A stretch of 41,519 bases of DNA from positions 1 through 41,519 of the forward strand of contig JAUWJD010000033.1 in the NCBI GenBank assembly GCA_030607875.1, written 5' to 3'. The DNA comes from Chloroflexota bacterium (GTDB lineage Bacteria > Chloroflexota > Anaerolineae > UBA2200). The translations under genes and the position numbers were made by a program. Each line of letters opens with the position of its first letter. Position 1 is the stretch's first letter. This document shows positions 29,448-36,864 of this stretch, in pieces. Under the pieces are notes generated by a model. That model saw only the letters and a program-made list of their open reading frames with translations. It made no database searches and was not told where the DNA came from.

Positions 29448-29661
29448 CCCTGTCTTGTCTACCAAGGCTTACACGTTGAACCGAGACCAGCGTCAAACCC
29501 AGATCTCGGATGCCATTGAGCAAGCCGTGTAATGCGGCTTGGTCGGCAAGCGGGCCGTAGAGGGTGGTAGTTCCGTCGCTTTCCTGGGTGAAGGTCATAC
29601 CCTCAAACCAATCGACCCACCTGTCACTGAGGTGCCCCTTGATCTTGATTTCGTAGATCAT
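29395..29661 (-). CDS. Small conserved-looking soluble protein, first gene of the exporter unit
   Basis: 88 residues from the ATG at 29661 (MIYEIKIKGHLSDRWVDWFE); an ATG at 29691 adds ten residues and has GGAGGG 4 nt upstream, so the start is open. The core is an alternating beta/alpha pattern: YEIKIKGHL, GMTFTQESDGTTTLYGPLAD, QAALHGLLNGIRDLGLTLVS. It may be a ferredoxin-like fold. It lacks a signal or membrane segment. It is transcribed from the promoter at 29795-29824 ahead of the ABC exporter genes, a position expected for a regulator or accessory of the exporter. No named family is recognised. Confidence 0.65.
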   Translation of the reverse strand: MIYEIKIKGHLSDRWVDWFEGMTFTQESDGTTTLYGPLADQAALHGLLNGIRDLGLTLVSVQRVSLGRQDRGVEGGQGADQEKPQASS

Positions 29662-29794
29662 CGGGGCAGCTTCTCCTGGTCCTTCGGCCATAGGCCCTCC
29701 TTGTTCGTGATTGCTCTCAGCCGCGCATGGCTCACTTGCTCTGTGCCTCTGGGCTCGCTTCTTCTCTTCCGATTGGAACAGGCGCTTCGATCAG

Positions 29795-29824
29795 AGTATA
29801 CCAGGTAAGGTGATGAGATGTCAT
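29795..29824 (-). promoter_or_regulatory. Promoter of the exporter unit
   Basis: Minus strand ATGACA (29824-29819), 18-bp spacer, TATACT (29800-29795; five of six). The -35 box abuts the palindrome at 29823-29840, so a repressor bound there would block it. The leader is ~100-130 nt. Confidence 0.6.
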
Positions 29825-29840
29825 CATCACATGTGATGAT
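29823..29840. promoter_or_regulatory. 18-bp perfect palindrome, probable operator
   Basis: ATCATCACATGTGATGAT is its own reverse complement. It overlaps the -35 box of the exporter promoter by two bases, and half-site-like GGTGATGA copies flank it on both sides (29810-29817 and 29844-29851). A dimeric repressor site is likely; the MarR protein encoded at the other end of the unit is a candidate, unproven. Confidence 0.6.
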
Positions 29841-29885
29841 TCAGGTGATGATCTGTCGAGGAGAGGATGTGAGGGATGGCGAGAC

Positions 29886-29932
29886 AAAAAAAACCCTGCC
29901 ATGTTGCCAAGTGCTGGTTGAACCCGGCAAGG
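29886..29932 (-). terminator. Intrinsic terminator of the nitroreductase gene
   Basis: Minus strand CCTTGCC (29932-29926), 25-nt loop that can fold further, GGCAGGG (29900-29894), then eight T residues. One G-U pair in the stem. It is ~150 bp after the nitroreductase stop; the intervening sequence shows only the 19-bp repeat at 30054-30072. Confidence 0.6.
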
Positions 29933-30053
29933 TGAGTGGATGTGCGGTTGTTATATTAAGCGGAGTTCTTCCGCCCGGTTGACGGCCGCCCGGCGATTCA
30001 TAGACCGATATTCCCCCCAATGCGCCTAGTTCTCTCTCAGTGCTATACCGCGA

Positions 30054-30072
30054 GGTTCGTAGTGGCGACTTT
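30054..30072 (-). repeat. 19-bp dispersed repeat, copy b
   Basis: The plus strand reads GGTTCGTAGTGGCGACTTT, exact reverse complement of the copy at 25042-25060. Located 13 bp beyond the nitroreductase stop. Confidence 0.7.
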
Positions 30073-30085
30073 TGCATCTCGCGCG

Positions 30086-30880
30086 CTATGTGCCGAGGCA
30101 GTCGCTCGTCCACGCCTGCAGCATGGCCCGCACCGACCTACTCATTTCCCTGGCAAAGTCGGACGAGAACTTGCGGGCATAGATGAGCTGACCACTATTG
30201 TGGATGCCCTCAGGGTGTTCTTTCCTCGTGTGAAACCGCTCCTGGATCTCGCGGAACATCTCTTCGAACTCGTCTTCGTCCAACTTCTTGTAGCGGTCCT
30301 CAAAGACGATGAACTTCCGGTCGAATCTTGTCGACTGTGTCCTCTGCTCTTGCTGCTCTGTGGGATATCCAAAGCATACCAGGGCGATGGGAAAGGTGTA
30401 CGTGGGCAGGCCGAACAGGTCGCGATGGGTTTCACAGTTCTCCATGATGTCACCGATGTAGCACGACCCTATGCCCAGAGACTGTGCAGCGATCACCGCC
30501 GTCTGCGCAGCGATCAAGGCATCGCAGCAAGCGAGGAACAGATCGCCCTCTTCGGGCTTGCGCAGTTCTTCGCCTCTCTGCTCGCAGAGCTGCTGGACGT
30601 CGGAGAGCAGGAAGTAGTCGTACCACCTCTGGTAGTCGGCCAGGAAGAGGAGTACCCACGGCGCTTTGGCGATAAAGGGCTGGTGATCGCACGTTTCTGC
30701 CAGGGCATCCTTGGCCGCCTGGTCGGTGACCTCGATGATGGAGTACAGCATCAGGTTGCCGGCGGTAGGTGCGCGCAGTGCAGCCCTCAGGATGGCCTCT
30801 TTGTGCTCGGCGCTAATCTCTGTGGGCTCGTAGGCGCGGATGGACTTTCGGCTGAGGATTGTGTCGATGACTGGGTTCAT
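30086..30880 (-). CDS. Nitroreductase-family flavoprotein with C-terminal extension
   Basis: 264 residues. FMN-dependent nitroreductase fold: IDTILSRKSIRAYEPTEIS (the R-x-S-x-R FMN-binding start), RAALRAPTAGNLMLYSIIEV, PWVLLFLADYQRW, and IAAQTAVIAAQSLGIGSCYI with VCFGYPTE. It reduces nitro compounds, quinones or flavins with NAD(P)H. After the core an acidic/helical tail of ~70 residues (EDEFEEMFREIQERFHTRKE...) is longer than in most relatives and may form a lid or dimer contact. Divergent from pcm with a matching promoter. Confidence 0.9.
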   Translation of the reverse strand: MNPVIDTILSRKSIRAYEPTEISAEHKEAILRAALRAPTAGNLMLYSIIEVTDQAAKDALAETCDHQPFIAKAPWVLLFLADYQRWYDYFLLSDVQQLCEQRGEELRKPEEGDLFLACCDALIAAQTAVIAAQSLGIGSCYIGDIMENCETHRDLFGLPTYTFPIALVCFGYPTEQQEQRTQSTRFDRKFIVFEDRYKKLDEDEFEEMFREIQERFHTRKEHPEGIHNSGQLIYARKFSSDFAREMSRSVRAMLQAWTSDCLGT

Positions 30881-30919
30881 GGGGCTTGTCTTCCTTTCCC
30901 TAAGCTAAAGTGCCTGTCG

Positions 30920-30948
30920 ATTCTACCCCAGTGGTGGGCATGTGCCAA
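30920..30948 (-). promoter_or_regulatory. Promoter of the nitroreductase gene
   Basis: Minus strand TTGGCA (30948-30943), 17-bp spacer ending GGGG, TAGAAT (30925-30920). Hexamers, spacing and the GGGG before -10 are the same as in the divergent pcm promoter at 30993-31021. The -35 overlaps an inverted repeat TGCCA-aac-TGGCA. Confidence 0.65.
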
Positions 30949-30992
30949 ACTGGCACGTACTGAGTGTGTTGCGACGGGACACTGCAGCGCGG

Positions 30993-31021
30993 TTGGCATC
31001 CAGGAAGAAAAGGGGTAGAAT
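30993..31021 (+). promoter_or_regulatory. Promoter of the exported methyltransferase gene
   Basis: TTGGCA (30993-30998; five of six), 17-bp spacer ending GGGG, TAGAAT (31016-31021; five of six), then C. Predicted transcription start near 31028, leader ~50 nt. Confidence 0.7.
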
Positions 31022-31078
31022 CACCTGGATTCTTTTGGCATTCATGCGCGCCGTGCACATCAGGCAGGAGGCAAACGC

Positions 31079-31888
31079 ATGAGACCACAGTACAAGCGTC
31101 TGCTGAGATGGACCGCAGCCCTGCTGCTGGCGATTGCCTGCGTGTGCGTCTTGCATCAGTGGTCGGCCAGGCGCAGCCGCCGGCCGAGTGGCACACCCAC
31201 TCCCAGGGCCATGGACACCCCAGGCCCGTCCGAGCCGACTCGGACCGCTGACCCCTATCAGACCCCGAGGGAACATATGGTGACATTCGACATTGAGCAA
31301 CGAGGCGTCCGTGACCCTGAAGTGCTTCGCGCCGTACGCGCCGTGCCACGCCATGAGTTTGTGCTTCCCGAATACCTGAACCTGGCCTATGCCGACCGAC
31401 CGCTGCCTATCGGCTACGGTCAAACCATCTCCCAGCCCTACATTGTGGCCGTGATGAGCGAGTTGCTCAGGCTGAAACGTGGCGAGCGGGTGCTGGAAGT
31501 CGGCACTGGCTCCGGCTACCAGGCAGCCGTGCTGGCGCAAGTGACCGATAAAGTCTACAGCGTGGAGATCATCGAGGAGCTATATAAGAGCTCCACCGAG
31601 ATCTTGAGGCGGCTTGGATACCACAATGTCAAGACCAAACACGCTGACGGCTACTATGGCTGGGAAGAGCACGCACCGTACGACGCGATCATCGTCACTG
31701 CCGCCCCTGACCATATCCCGCAGCCGCTGGTCAACCAACTGAAAGACGGCGGACGTCTGGTCGTCCCGGTTGGCCCGCGAGGCGCCTTCCAGACCCTGTG
31801 GCTGATCGAGAAGCACGGCGAGGAAGTGGTGTCGAAGAACGTCATGGGCGTCGTCTTTGTGCCCCTCACGGGCGAGCATCCCCGCTAG
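31079..31888 (+). CDS. pcm: Exported protein-L-isoaspartate O-methyltransferase
   Basis: 269 residues from the ATG at 31079 with AGGAGG upstream. PIMT methylates L-isoaspartyl residues to start repair of aged proteins. The domain is complete: [63 protein letters not shown] loop [17 protein letters not shown] and [20 protein letters not shown]. Unusually it begins with a hydrophobic signal or anchor ([20 protein letters not shown]) and a Pro/Arg/Ser linker to residue ~60, placing the enzyme outside the membrane, where SAM is not normally available. The stop codon is shared: CTAG at 31885-31888 gives TAG on both strands with the convergent MFS gene. Confidence 0.9.
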   Translation: MRPQYKRLLRWTAALLLAIACVCVLHQWSARRSRRPSGTPTPRAMDTPGPSEPTRTADPYQTPREHMVTFDIEQRGVRDPEVLRAVRAVPRHEFVLPEYLNLAYADRPLPIGYGQTISQPYIVAVMSELLRLKRGERVLEVGTGSGYQAAVLAQVTDKVYSVEIIEELYKSSTEILRRLGYHNVKTKHADGYYGWEEHAPYDAIIVTAAPDHIPQPLVNQLKDGGRLVVPVGPRGAFQTLWLIEKHGEEVVSKNVMGVVFVPLTGEHPR

Positions 31889-33111
31889 ACCTGCCGGTCG
31901 GGCTCAGCGACGAAACGCCACAGAAGAACCGTCACAAGACCTGCGCCAATCAGATTGGCCAGGATAGGCCCCCGGAAGCCTGCCACGTCGTACAGCAAGC
32001 CGCCGACGTAGGGCGCGGGGAAGCTCAAGAGCCCACGAAACGCACCCAACCTGCCTATCTCCTCCGCACGTTGGCTCTCCGGAACGCTGTTGGCAATCCA
32101 GGCCATGAAGGCTGGCACCCAGGTGGCCACAGCGAACCCAAAGAGCGCGTGCAGGGCCAGGAAATGGGTGAAGGACCTGGCCAGAAGCCAGCCCACAATC
32201 ACAATCACGCTAATCGCCTCCGAGAGAATCAGGAATGGTACGCAGCCCTTCTTGTCTACCTGCCGGCCAACGAACAGTGGTGTGACCGCCCAGGTCGCAG
32301 ATTGTGCGCTGGACATCAGACCCAGTTGAAGGGGAGTGAAGCCGTACTCCTTGCTGAGCAGGCCAAACAGGATGGCCGCTCCGGTGCCAAAAGCGAACAT
32401 GTCTATCGTTACCGCGATGTAAAAGCTCCGCAACCTGGCTGGCGGCGTGATGACCCTTCGCAGCAGCGCAGGCAGTTCGGATGCCCTCGGCACTGTCCTG
32501 TGCTCGGGGGCCAGCGTTTCGGTGAGAGCGATGCCCATCACACAGAGCGTGACCAACTCCACTGCCGCGCCTATCAGCAGCACAGCCAGGAAGCCGTAAC
32601 GATTGGCCAGAAACCCACCAAGGGCCGGGGCAAACACGCCAGAGACAGCGAACCCCATGCCTGTCAGGCTGAATGCCGATCCCTGTGCATCAGATGTTGC
32701 CGACTCGGCGGTGATGCAATCAACAACGGGCCGAGCGATAGCTGTCAGCCCCAGCAGCACCACGCCTGGAAGGAGTAGCCGCCACTCCCTGACCCACCCG
32801 GCCAGGGCGAAAGTGGCCAGCGCAGCAAAGCCAAGGACGCCGGCCAGGATCACAAATGGCTTGCGCCCGCGCCGATCAGAGAGCCAGCCTCCCAGGGGCA
32901 GCATCGCTGTGGAGACGATGCCCTGAAACCCGCCGATGCTCTCCAAGAGTCCCAGCAGTGACATCGAGGCACCCAGATGGAGCACACAGGGCTGCCAGAC
33001 AGCCCCGACCAAGTTCATGCGGATCCCACTGAGGAAGCTGCGCAGCGCTATGGTACGCAGGTTCCGCGAAGATGACGTCGTGGCCTTGTGAGGCGACAGG
33101 GCAGTACTCAC
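31885..33111 (-). CDS. MFS transporter
   Basis: 408 residues, about twelve membrane helices. The A-loop [20 protein letters not shown] after helix 2 and the second-half [20 protein letters not shown] mark a major facilitator of the drug/sugar type. I start at GTG 33111 ([10 protein letters not shown]): it overlaps the stop of the gene upstream by 4 bp (GTGA). The frame stays open far upstream, antisense-like in composition and inside the preceding gene, so that part is rejected. Substrate is unknown; the translational coupling to the spermidine-synthase-like membrane protein is notable. Confidence 0.88.
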   Translation of the reverse strand: MSTALSPHKATTSSSRNLRTIALRSFLSGIRMNLVGAVWQPCVLHLGASMSLLGLLESIGGFQGIVSTAMLPLGGWLSDRRGRKPFVILAGVLGFAALATFALAGWVREWRLLLPGVVLLGLTAIARPVVDCITAESATSDAQGSAFSLTGMGFAVSGVFAPALGGFLANRYGFLAVLLIGAAVELVTLCVMGIALTETLAPEHRTVPRASELPALLRRVITPPARLRSFYIAVTIDMFAFGTGAAILFGLLSKEYGFTPLQLGLMSSAQSATWAVTPLFVGRQVDKKGCVPFLILSEAISVIVIVGWLLARSFTHFLALHALFGFAVATWVPAFMAWIANSVPESQRAEEIGRLGAFRGLLSFPAPYVGGLLYDVAGFRGPILANLIGAGLVTVLLWRFVAEPDRQV

Positions 33112-35648
33112 GCCGCCGCCTCTGGCTTGGGGCGCGGCACTAAGGAGACCACGGTGATCCACGCCAGAAGATAGGCGAGCGCTCCGGCGAACAGGACGCG
33201 GGAAAAGCCCACCGTCACTGCGCCCATCATGGCCAGAATGGAACTGATCACCGACGCGCAGCCATTGACCGCCCAGGCCCAGGGGATAAACTGTGGCGCC
33301 CGCTGCTCCAACAAGCGAATGCCACCGGGCAGGGGCAGGCCCAGCAAGAAACCAAGGGGCGCAAGGCCAAGCACAGAAACGGCCAAGCGCAAGGGAAGGC
33401 TCCACTGGATGGCCAGTGCGAACAGGCGCGAGAGAAACAGCGGATAGGCCAGCACGACCACGGCCAGGAACAGCAACAACGGGCGCAAGGGCAGCCTGCC
33501 AGAAACCAAGCTGCCTAACCCGGAGAAGAATAGGATGGAAAAGAGCACCAGGGAGAAGGAATAGGCAGGTTGGCCCAGGAAGAGGATGAATTGCTGTAAC
33601 AGCGGCATCTCCACAAAGAGAAAGCCCAGCCCCAGGCAGGCGAAGTAGAACAGTGTGGTTCTTAGACTTCCGAAGTCTGTTGGACTTTGGAAGTCTGCCT
33701 TGCCCCGCACCACGAGCGGCAACACCACCAGCACCAAGGACAAGGCAGCCGCTAGAACCAACAGCACCACCAGGATCAGAAAGCCGCTGCCACCAAACGG
33801 TTGCCAGGTCTTGCCAAACATCCTGAGAATGCTCGGGACCTGCGCCCATTTGAAATAATGGAAGAAGAAAGGACGGTCGTCACTGGGTGGCGAGACCTCG
33901 TAGGGATAATCCCTCAGGAACTCTTTCCGTTCGGCAGCAGAGAGCACGCGGCGGAAGGAATCATAGTGCGCTGTGTCGGACAGCACATTGTAGCGATTGG
34001 CCTCTGCGGCCGCCATGCCTGGGTAATAGATCAGGTCAAAGCTGCGCTCGACACAAAAGTCCTTCAATCGGGCAACCTCATCGGCGCGAAAGGGCGTGCG
34101 CTTTGCCAGCAACGTGGCCGTGGACCAGCTGCGGAAGGCCAGGATCCGCTGAGATGGATCGCCGACTCCAGCCCGCTCCAGCGCTTCAGCCAGGAGCACG
34201 CAGGCACGCAGTTCCTCACTGGGAGGTGATTGCATCCAGCGGGTTACCACAAGAACGCCGTCTTCCCTCAAGTGCTTCAAATACTCCATGAAAGCTTCCG
34301 TAGTGTGCGCGTAGGATTCTGACAGGCCATAGGCCCCGGAGATGACTGGCTGGTACGTATCGGTCAAGGAGAGCAGCAGCACATCGAATGGCTCTGCCGA
34401 ACGGCGCAGATAACTGCGCGCTTCTTCAAAGACGACGGTGACTCGCGGGTCATCGTAGACCGAAACACCACTCTGGCCCGCTTGCTCGCGCACCGCCTGC
34501 ACCACGAGCGGGTTGCTCTCCAGAGCAACTACTGACGACGCGCCGTTCTGCAGGGCAGTCAAGAGGTCAAGTCCCCCCCGTGGCTCAATCAGCAGGACGC
34601 TTGCGTCCGGTCGCAGTATGAAAGGGAACGCTGTTGTCAAATGGCGCAGGAAGAGCTCGTCCTCCGGCTCCTGGATGCAAGTGATGGGGCTGAGATTGCC
34701 CCCGTCTACCAAGAGCCCCAGTTGTTTGGGCAGCTCTCCGGTGAAAGAGAGGCTCAACCCTGGCGCAGAGTGGATGCCAGCGCTCTCCACAACGTCCACG
34801 CGGGAAAATGCGTTCCAGCGGCTGAAGACGAGGTGCGCTTTAGGAAAAAGCAGCGATATGCTCAGCGCTTTGTAGGGAGAGATGCGCAGACCAAACCATG
34901 ACGGCGGGTGAATCAACAAGATTAGCAAGGCCACGAACAGCATCAGGTAGACCAAGTTCACGCAAGATTGCCGGGCCGAGTCTCGCCATCGTTGGGACGA
35001 GACCAAGGCCTGCCAGCGCCTGGGCGATAGTCGGAGGTAGCGTCTCCCAGGTGAGATAGAAATCCTCAAGATGATTGCCGCCAGCATGCTCATCATGCTT
35101 GCACTGATCACAGCACCCGTTGCCCCGAGAAGGGGAACCAGCACCAACACTGCCAGGCTGCCTGCCGCTGAGCCAAGCAGATTGGCTGCATACACGGCGT
35201 TCGCCCGCTCAGGCCAGGTGGCGAGAGACAGGCCAATGAACAAGCCAGCAAAGAAAAAGGGCAGAACCAGCGCAGCATAGTAAAGGGCCAGGTAGAGCAA
35301 TTGCCTGCGCTCCCAGGCAACGCGGTAAGAGTCGAACGGCACATGGTTGATCGCCAGGTAGGCCAGGAGGATACTGACGGAGAAGAGAGCGGCGATGGCA
35401 GCCAGGCGAGCAAGAACGGCACGATCTCGTCTGTCAGGTGCCACGCACTTCGGAAAGTGCGTGGCACCTGCAGCGATAGGCCGCAGTGCTAACCATGTAC
35501 CACTGGCGCCAAATCCCAGCAAAGCTACACTGACGCTCATGAAGGCAAAGTGGTACCACTGCGTTACCGAAAAGAGGCGTGTCAGGGTGAGTTCGAAGGA
35601 CAGCATGGCCGCCGACACCAAAAAGAGGGCGGCGTACAGTGCCAGCAT
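33108..35648 (-). CDS. Polytopic membrane protein with spermidine-synthase-like methyltransferase fold
   Basis: 846 residues: an N-terminal block of about six to seven helices (MLALYAALFLVSAAMLSFEL onward), a central soluble SAM-type Rossmann domain, and a C-terminal block of six or more helices. In the soluble domain VLLIEPRGGLDLLTALQNGA corresponds to the nucleotide-binding loop, VVALESNPLVVQAVREQ to motif II, and EARSYLRRSAEPFDVLLLSL to the spermidine-synthase 'DARxYL...YDVI' region, followed by SESYAHTTEAFMEYLKHLRE. Fused spermidine-synthase-like membrane proteins are common in bacteria, but polyamine synthesis has not been shown for them. Two stretches of symmetric DNA lie inside the frame without breaking it (35435-35470 and 33662-33697). 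It overlaps the MFS gene by 4 bp. Confidence 0.85.
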   Translation of the reverse strand: MLALYAALFLVSAAMLSFELTLTRLFSVTQWYHFAFMSVSVALLGFGASGTWLALRPIAAGATHFPKCVAPDRRDRAVLARLAAIAALFSVSILLAYLAINHVPFDSYRVAWERRQLLYLALYYAALVLPFFFAGLFIGLSLATWPERANAVYAANLLGSAAGSLAVLVLVPLLGATGAVISASMMSMLAAIILRISISPGRRYLRLSPRRWQALVSSQRWRDSARQSCVNLVYLMLFVALLILLIHPPSWFGLRISPYKALSISLLFPKAHLVFSRWNAFSRVDVVESAGIHSAPGLSLSFTGELPKQLGLLVDGGNLSPITCIQEPEDELFLRHLTTAFPFILRPDASVLLIEPRGGLDLLTALQNGASSVVALESNPLVVQAVREQAGQSGVSVYDDPRVTVVFEEARSYLRRSAEPFDVLLLSLTDTYQPVISGAYGLSESYAHTTEAFMEYLKHLREDGVLVVTRWMQSPPSEELRACVLLAEALERAGVGDPSQRILAFRSWSTATLLAKRTPFRADEVARLKDFCVERSFDLIYYPGMAAAEANRYNVLSDTAHYDSFRRVLSAAERKEFLRDYPYEVSPPSDDRPFFFHYFKWAQVPSILRMFGKTWQPFGGSGFLILVVLLVLAAALSLVLVVLPLVVRGKADFQSPTDFGSLRTTLFYFACLGLGFLFVEMPLLQQFILFLGQPAYSFSLVLFSILFFSGLGSLVSGRLPLRPLLLFLAVVVLAYPLFLSRLFALAIQWSLPLRLAVSVLGLAPLGFLLGLPLPGGIRLLEQRAPQFIPWAWAVNGCASVISSILAMMGAVTVGFSRVLFAGALAYLLAWITVVSLVPRPKPEAAA
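33662..33697 (-). repeat. 18-bp tandem repeat with palindrome, inside the coding sequence
   Basis: On the minus strand CAGACTTCCAAAGTCCAA (33697-33680) is followed by CAGACTTCGGAAGTCTAA (33679-33662), two units that differ at three sites. The second contains a 15-bp near-perfect palindrome AGACTTCGGAAGTCT. The units encode DFQSPT and DFGSLR, a hydrophilic loop between the methyltransferase-like part and the C-terminal helices. Confidence 0.75.
35435..35470 (-). repeat. 36-bp palindromic element inside the coding sequence
   Basis: CAGGTGCCACGCACTT (35435-35450), CGGA, AAGTGCGTGGCACCTG (35455-35470): a perfect 16-bp inverted repeat with a 4-nt loop. It is read in frame as GATHFPKCVAP in a loop between predicted membrane helices near residue 60. 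It looks like a mobile palindromic unit inserted in a tolerant position. Confidence 0.8.
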
Positions 35649-35705
35649 GTGTTCACCTCATCCAGTATGGGCGAATATGCCGACGAGGGGAGGCAAAACT
35701 CACCC

Positions 35706-36536
35706 CTACGTATCCCAATCCCGAGGATACAAAAAATCATGTCCCACAGCCCGCCGGCTGACCTTGGCAATGATCGGCGGCATGCGTTTGAACTGAAAAG
35801 CGCGCACCCGGCGCAGTACTGCCTGCACAAAGTGCGCATCAAATCCTGCAGTTATGGCTTCTTCGGGCCTATACCTTTCGTCCACCAACAAGTAGAGGAG
35901 CTTGTCCACTTCCTCGTAGGTAAAACCGAGTTCGCCCTCATCCGTCTGTCCAGCCCACAGATCGGCGGAAGGTGGCTTCTGCACGATGGCCTCGGGAACG
36001 CCCACCGCCCGTGCCAACTGGCGCACTTGCGTCTTGTACAGGTCGCCCAGCGGGTTCACCGCGGAGGCCATGTCCCCAAAGAGCGTACCGTAGCCCAGCA
36101 GCAACTCGGTCTTGTTGCTCGTACCCACCGCCAGGCCGTTCCAAAGCATCGTGTGGTCGTAGAGGACAATCATCCTCATACGGGCCATCACGTTGCCACG
36201 GCGAACATTGCTCATGTCGGGGTACTGCTCCAGGTATGGATCGACCATGGGCGTGATGTTTATGGTCTTGGTGGCGACACCGGTGATCCTAGCAACCTGC
36301 TGTGCGTGTTCAGCACTTTCCGCTACGCTGGTGCGGTAAGGCAGAAGCAATACCAGGACATTCTCCGCTCCCATAGCTTCCGCAGCCAGAAAGCAGGACA
36401 AGGAAGAATCCACTCCACCGGACAAGTTAAGCACAGCCTTCTTGAAGCCAAAACGCTCGATCTCACGCCGCAGAAAGGCCACCAATACGCGACGCGTCAC
36501 CTCGGTGTTGAGCAATAATTGGGTAGCGATATCCAA
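35706..36536 (-). CDS. nadE: NH3-dependent NAD+ synthetase
   Basis: 276 residues, the ammonia-dependent length, without a glutaminase domain. It amidates deamido-NAD+ using ATP. The PP-loop is NLSGGVDSSLSCFL (residues 38-51), followed by LLPYRTS and the later GNVMARMRMIVLYDHTMLWN and GTSNKTELLLGYGTLFGDMA, the classic NadE blocks. The start is TTG at 36536 with GGAGG 7 nt upstream. A nitrilase-type amidase gene lies 330 bp upstream on the same strand and probably supplies ammonia from glutamine. Confidence 0.95.
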   Translation of the reverse strand: MDIATQLLLNTEVTRRVLVAFLRREIERFGFKKAVLNLSGGVDSSLSCFLAAEAMGAENVLVLLLPYRTSVAESAEHAQQVARITGVATKTINITPMVDPYLEQYPDMSNVRRGNVMARMRMIVLYDHTMLWNGLAVGTSNKTELLLGYGTLFGDMASAVNPLGDLYKTQVRQLARAVGVPEAIVQKPPSADLWAGQTDEGELGFTYEEVDKLLYLLVDERYRPEEAITAGFDAHFVQAVLRRVRAFQFKRMPPIIAKVSRRAVGHDFLYPRDWDT

Positions 36537-36605
36537 AGCAGATCCTCCGTGAGTAACAAGTAAAAAGACAAAACAAAACGTAATGGGCAGTGCGTCCTTG
36601 GCTCA

Positions 36606-36835
36606 AGAAATGCTGCATCAGTACCGACATGGCTCAATTGCTGTGTCAGTGCGCTCTCTTATGTAGCATAGGGGCTTGTCCCCGTCCGTGACGCCCATCC
36701 CGTCGGTGCGGTCGCCCGCAGGTGCCCACGGGGCATGCAGAGCACATGCAGAGCACGAACGGTAAAGGGCAATGCTACATACTCATCTGCTGTCGGAACC
36801 CACTTTCCTGACCCAACGATACACTATCAGGTAAT
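36606..36835 (+). repeat. Mosaic intergenic repeat, copy 4
   Basis: Fills most of the 328-bp gap between nadE and the nitrilase gene. Shared with the right end of the window in inverted order: GGGGCTTGTCCCCGTCCGTG (with GACGCCCA), CTACATACTCATCTGCT, and a GAAATGCTGCAT border. Shared in the same orientation: GGTGCCCACGGGGCATGCAG and AGAGCACATGCA. Direct and inverted pieces mixed in one copy show that blocks recombine. No gene is seen here. Confidence 0.7.
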
Positions 36836-36864
36836 GAGTAATAGGTACCACCCTTACCCGCTGC

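Noticed and set aside
30020..31018. Plus-strand open frame of 332 codons
   Set aside because: Antisense to the nitroreductase gene and running over its promoter; no recognisable protein features.
31798..32778. Plus-strand open frame of 326 codons
   Set aside because: Overlaps the pcm end and is antisense to the MFS gene; Gln/His/Arg-rich shadow.
33112..33849. N-terminal extension of the MFS gene
   Set aside because: The frame is open but lies inside the spermidine-synthase-like gene; family sequence starts only after GTG 33111, which is coupled by a GTGA overlap.
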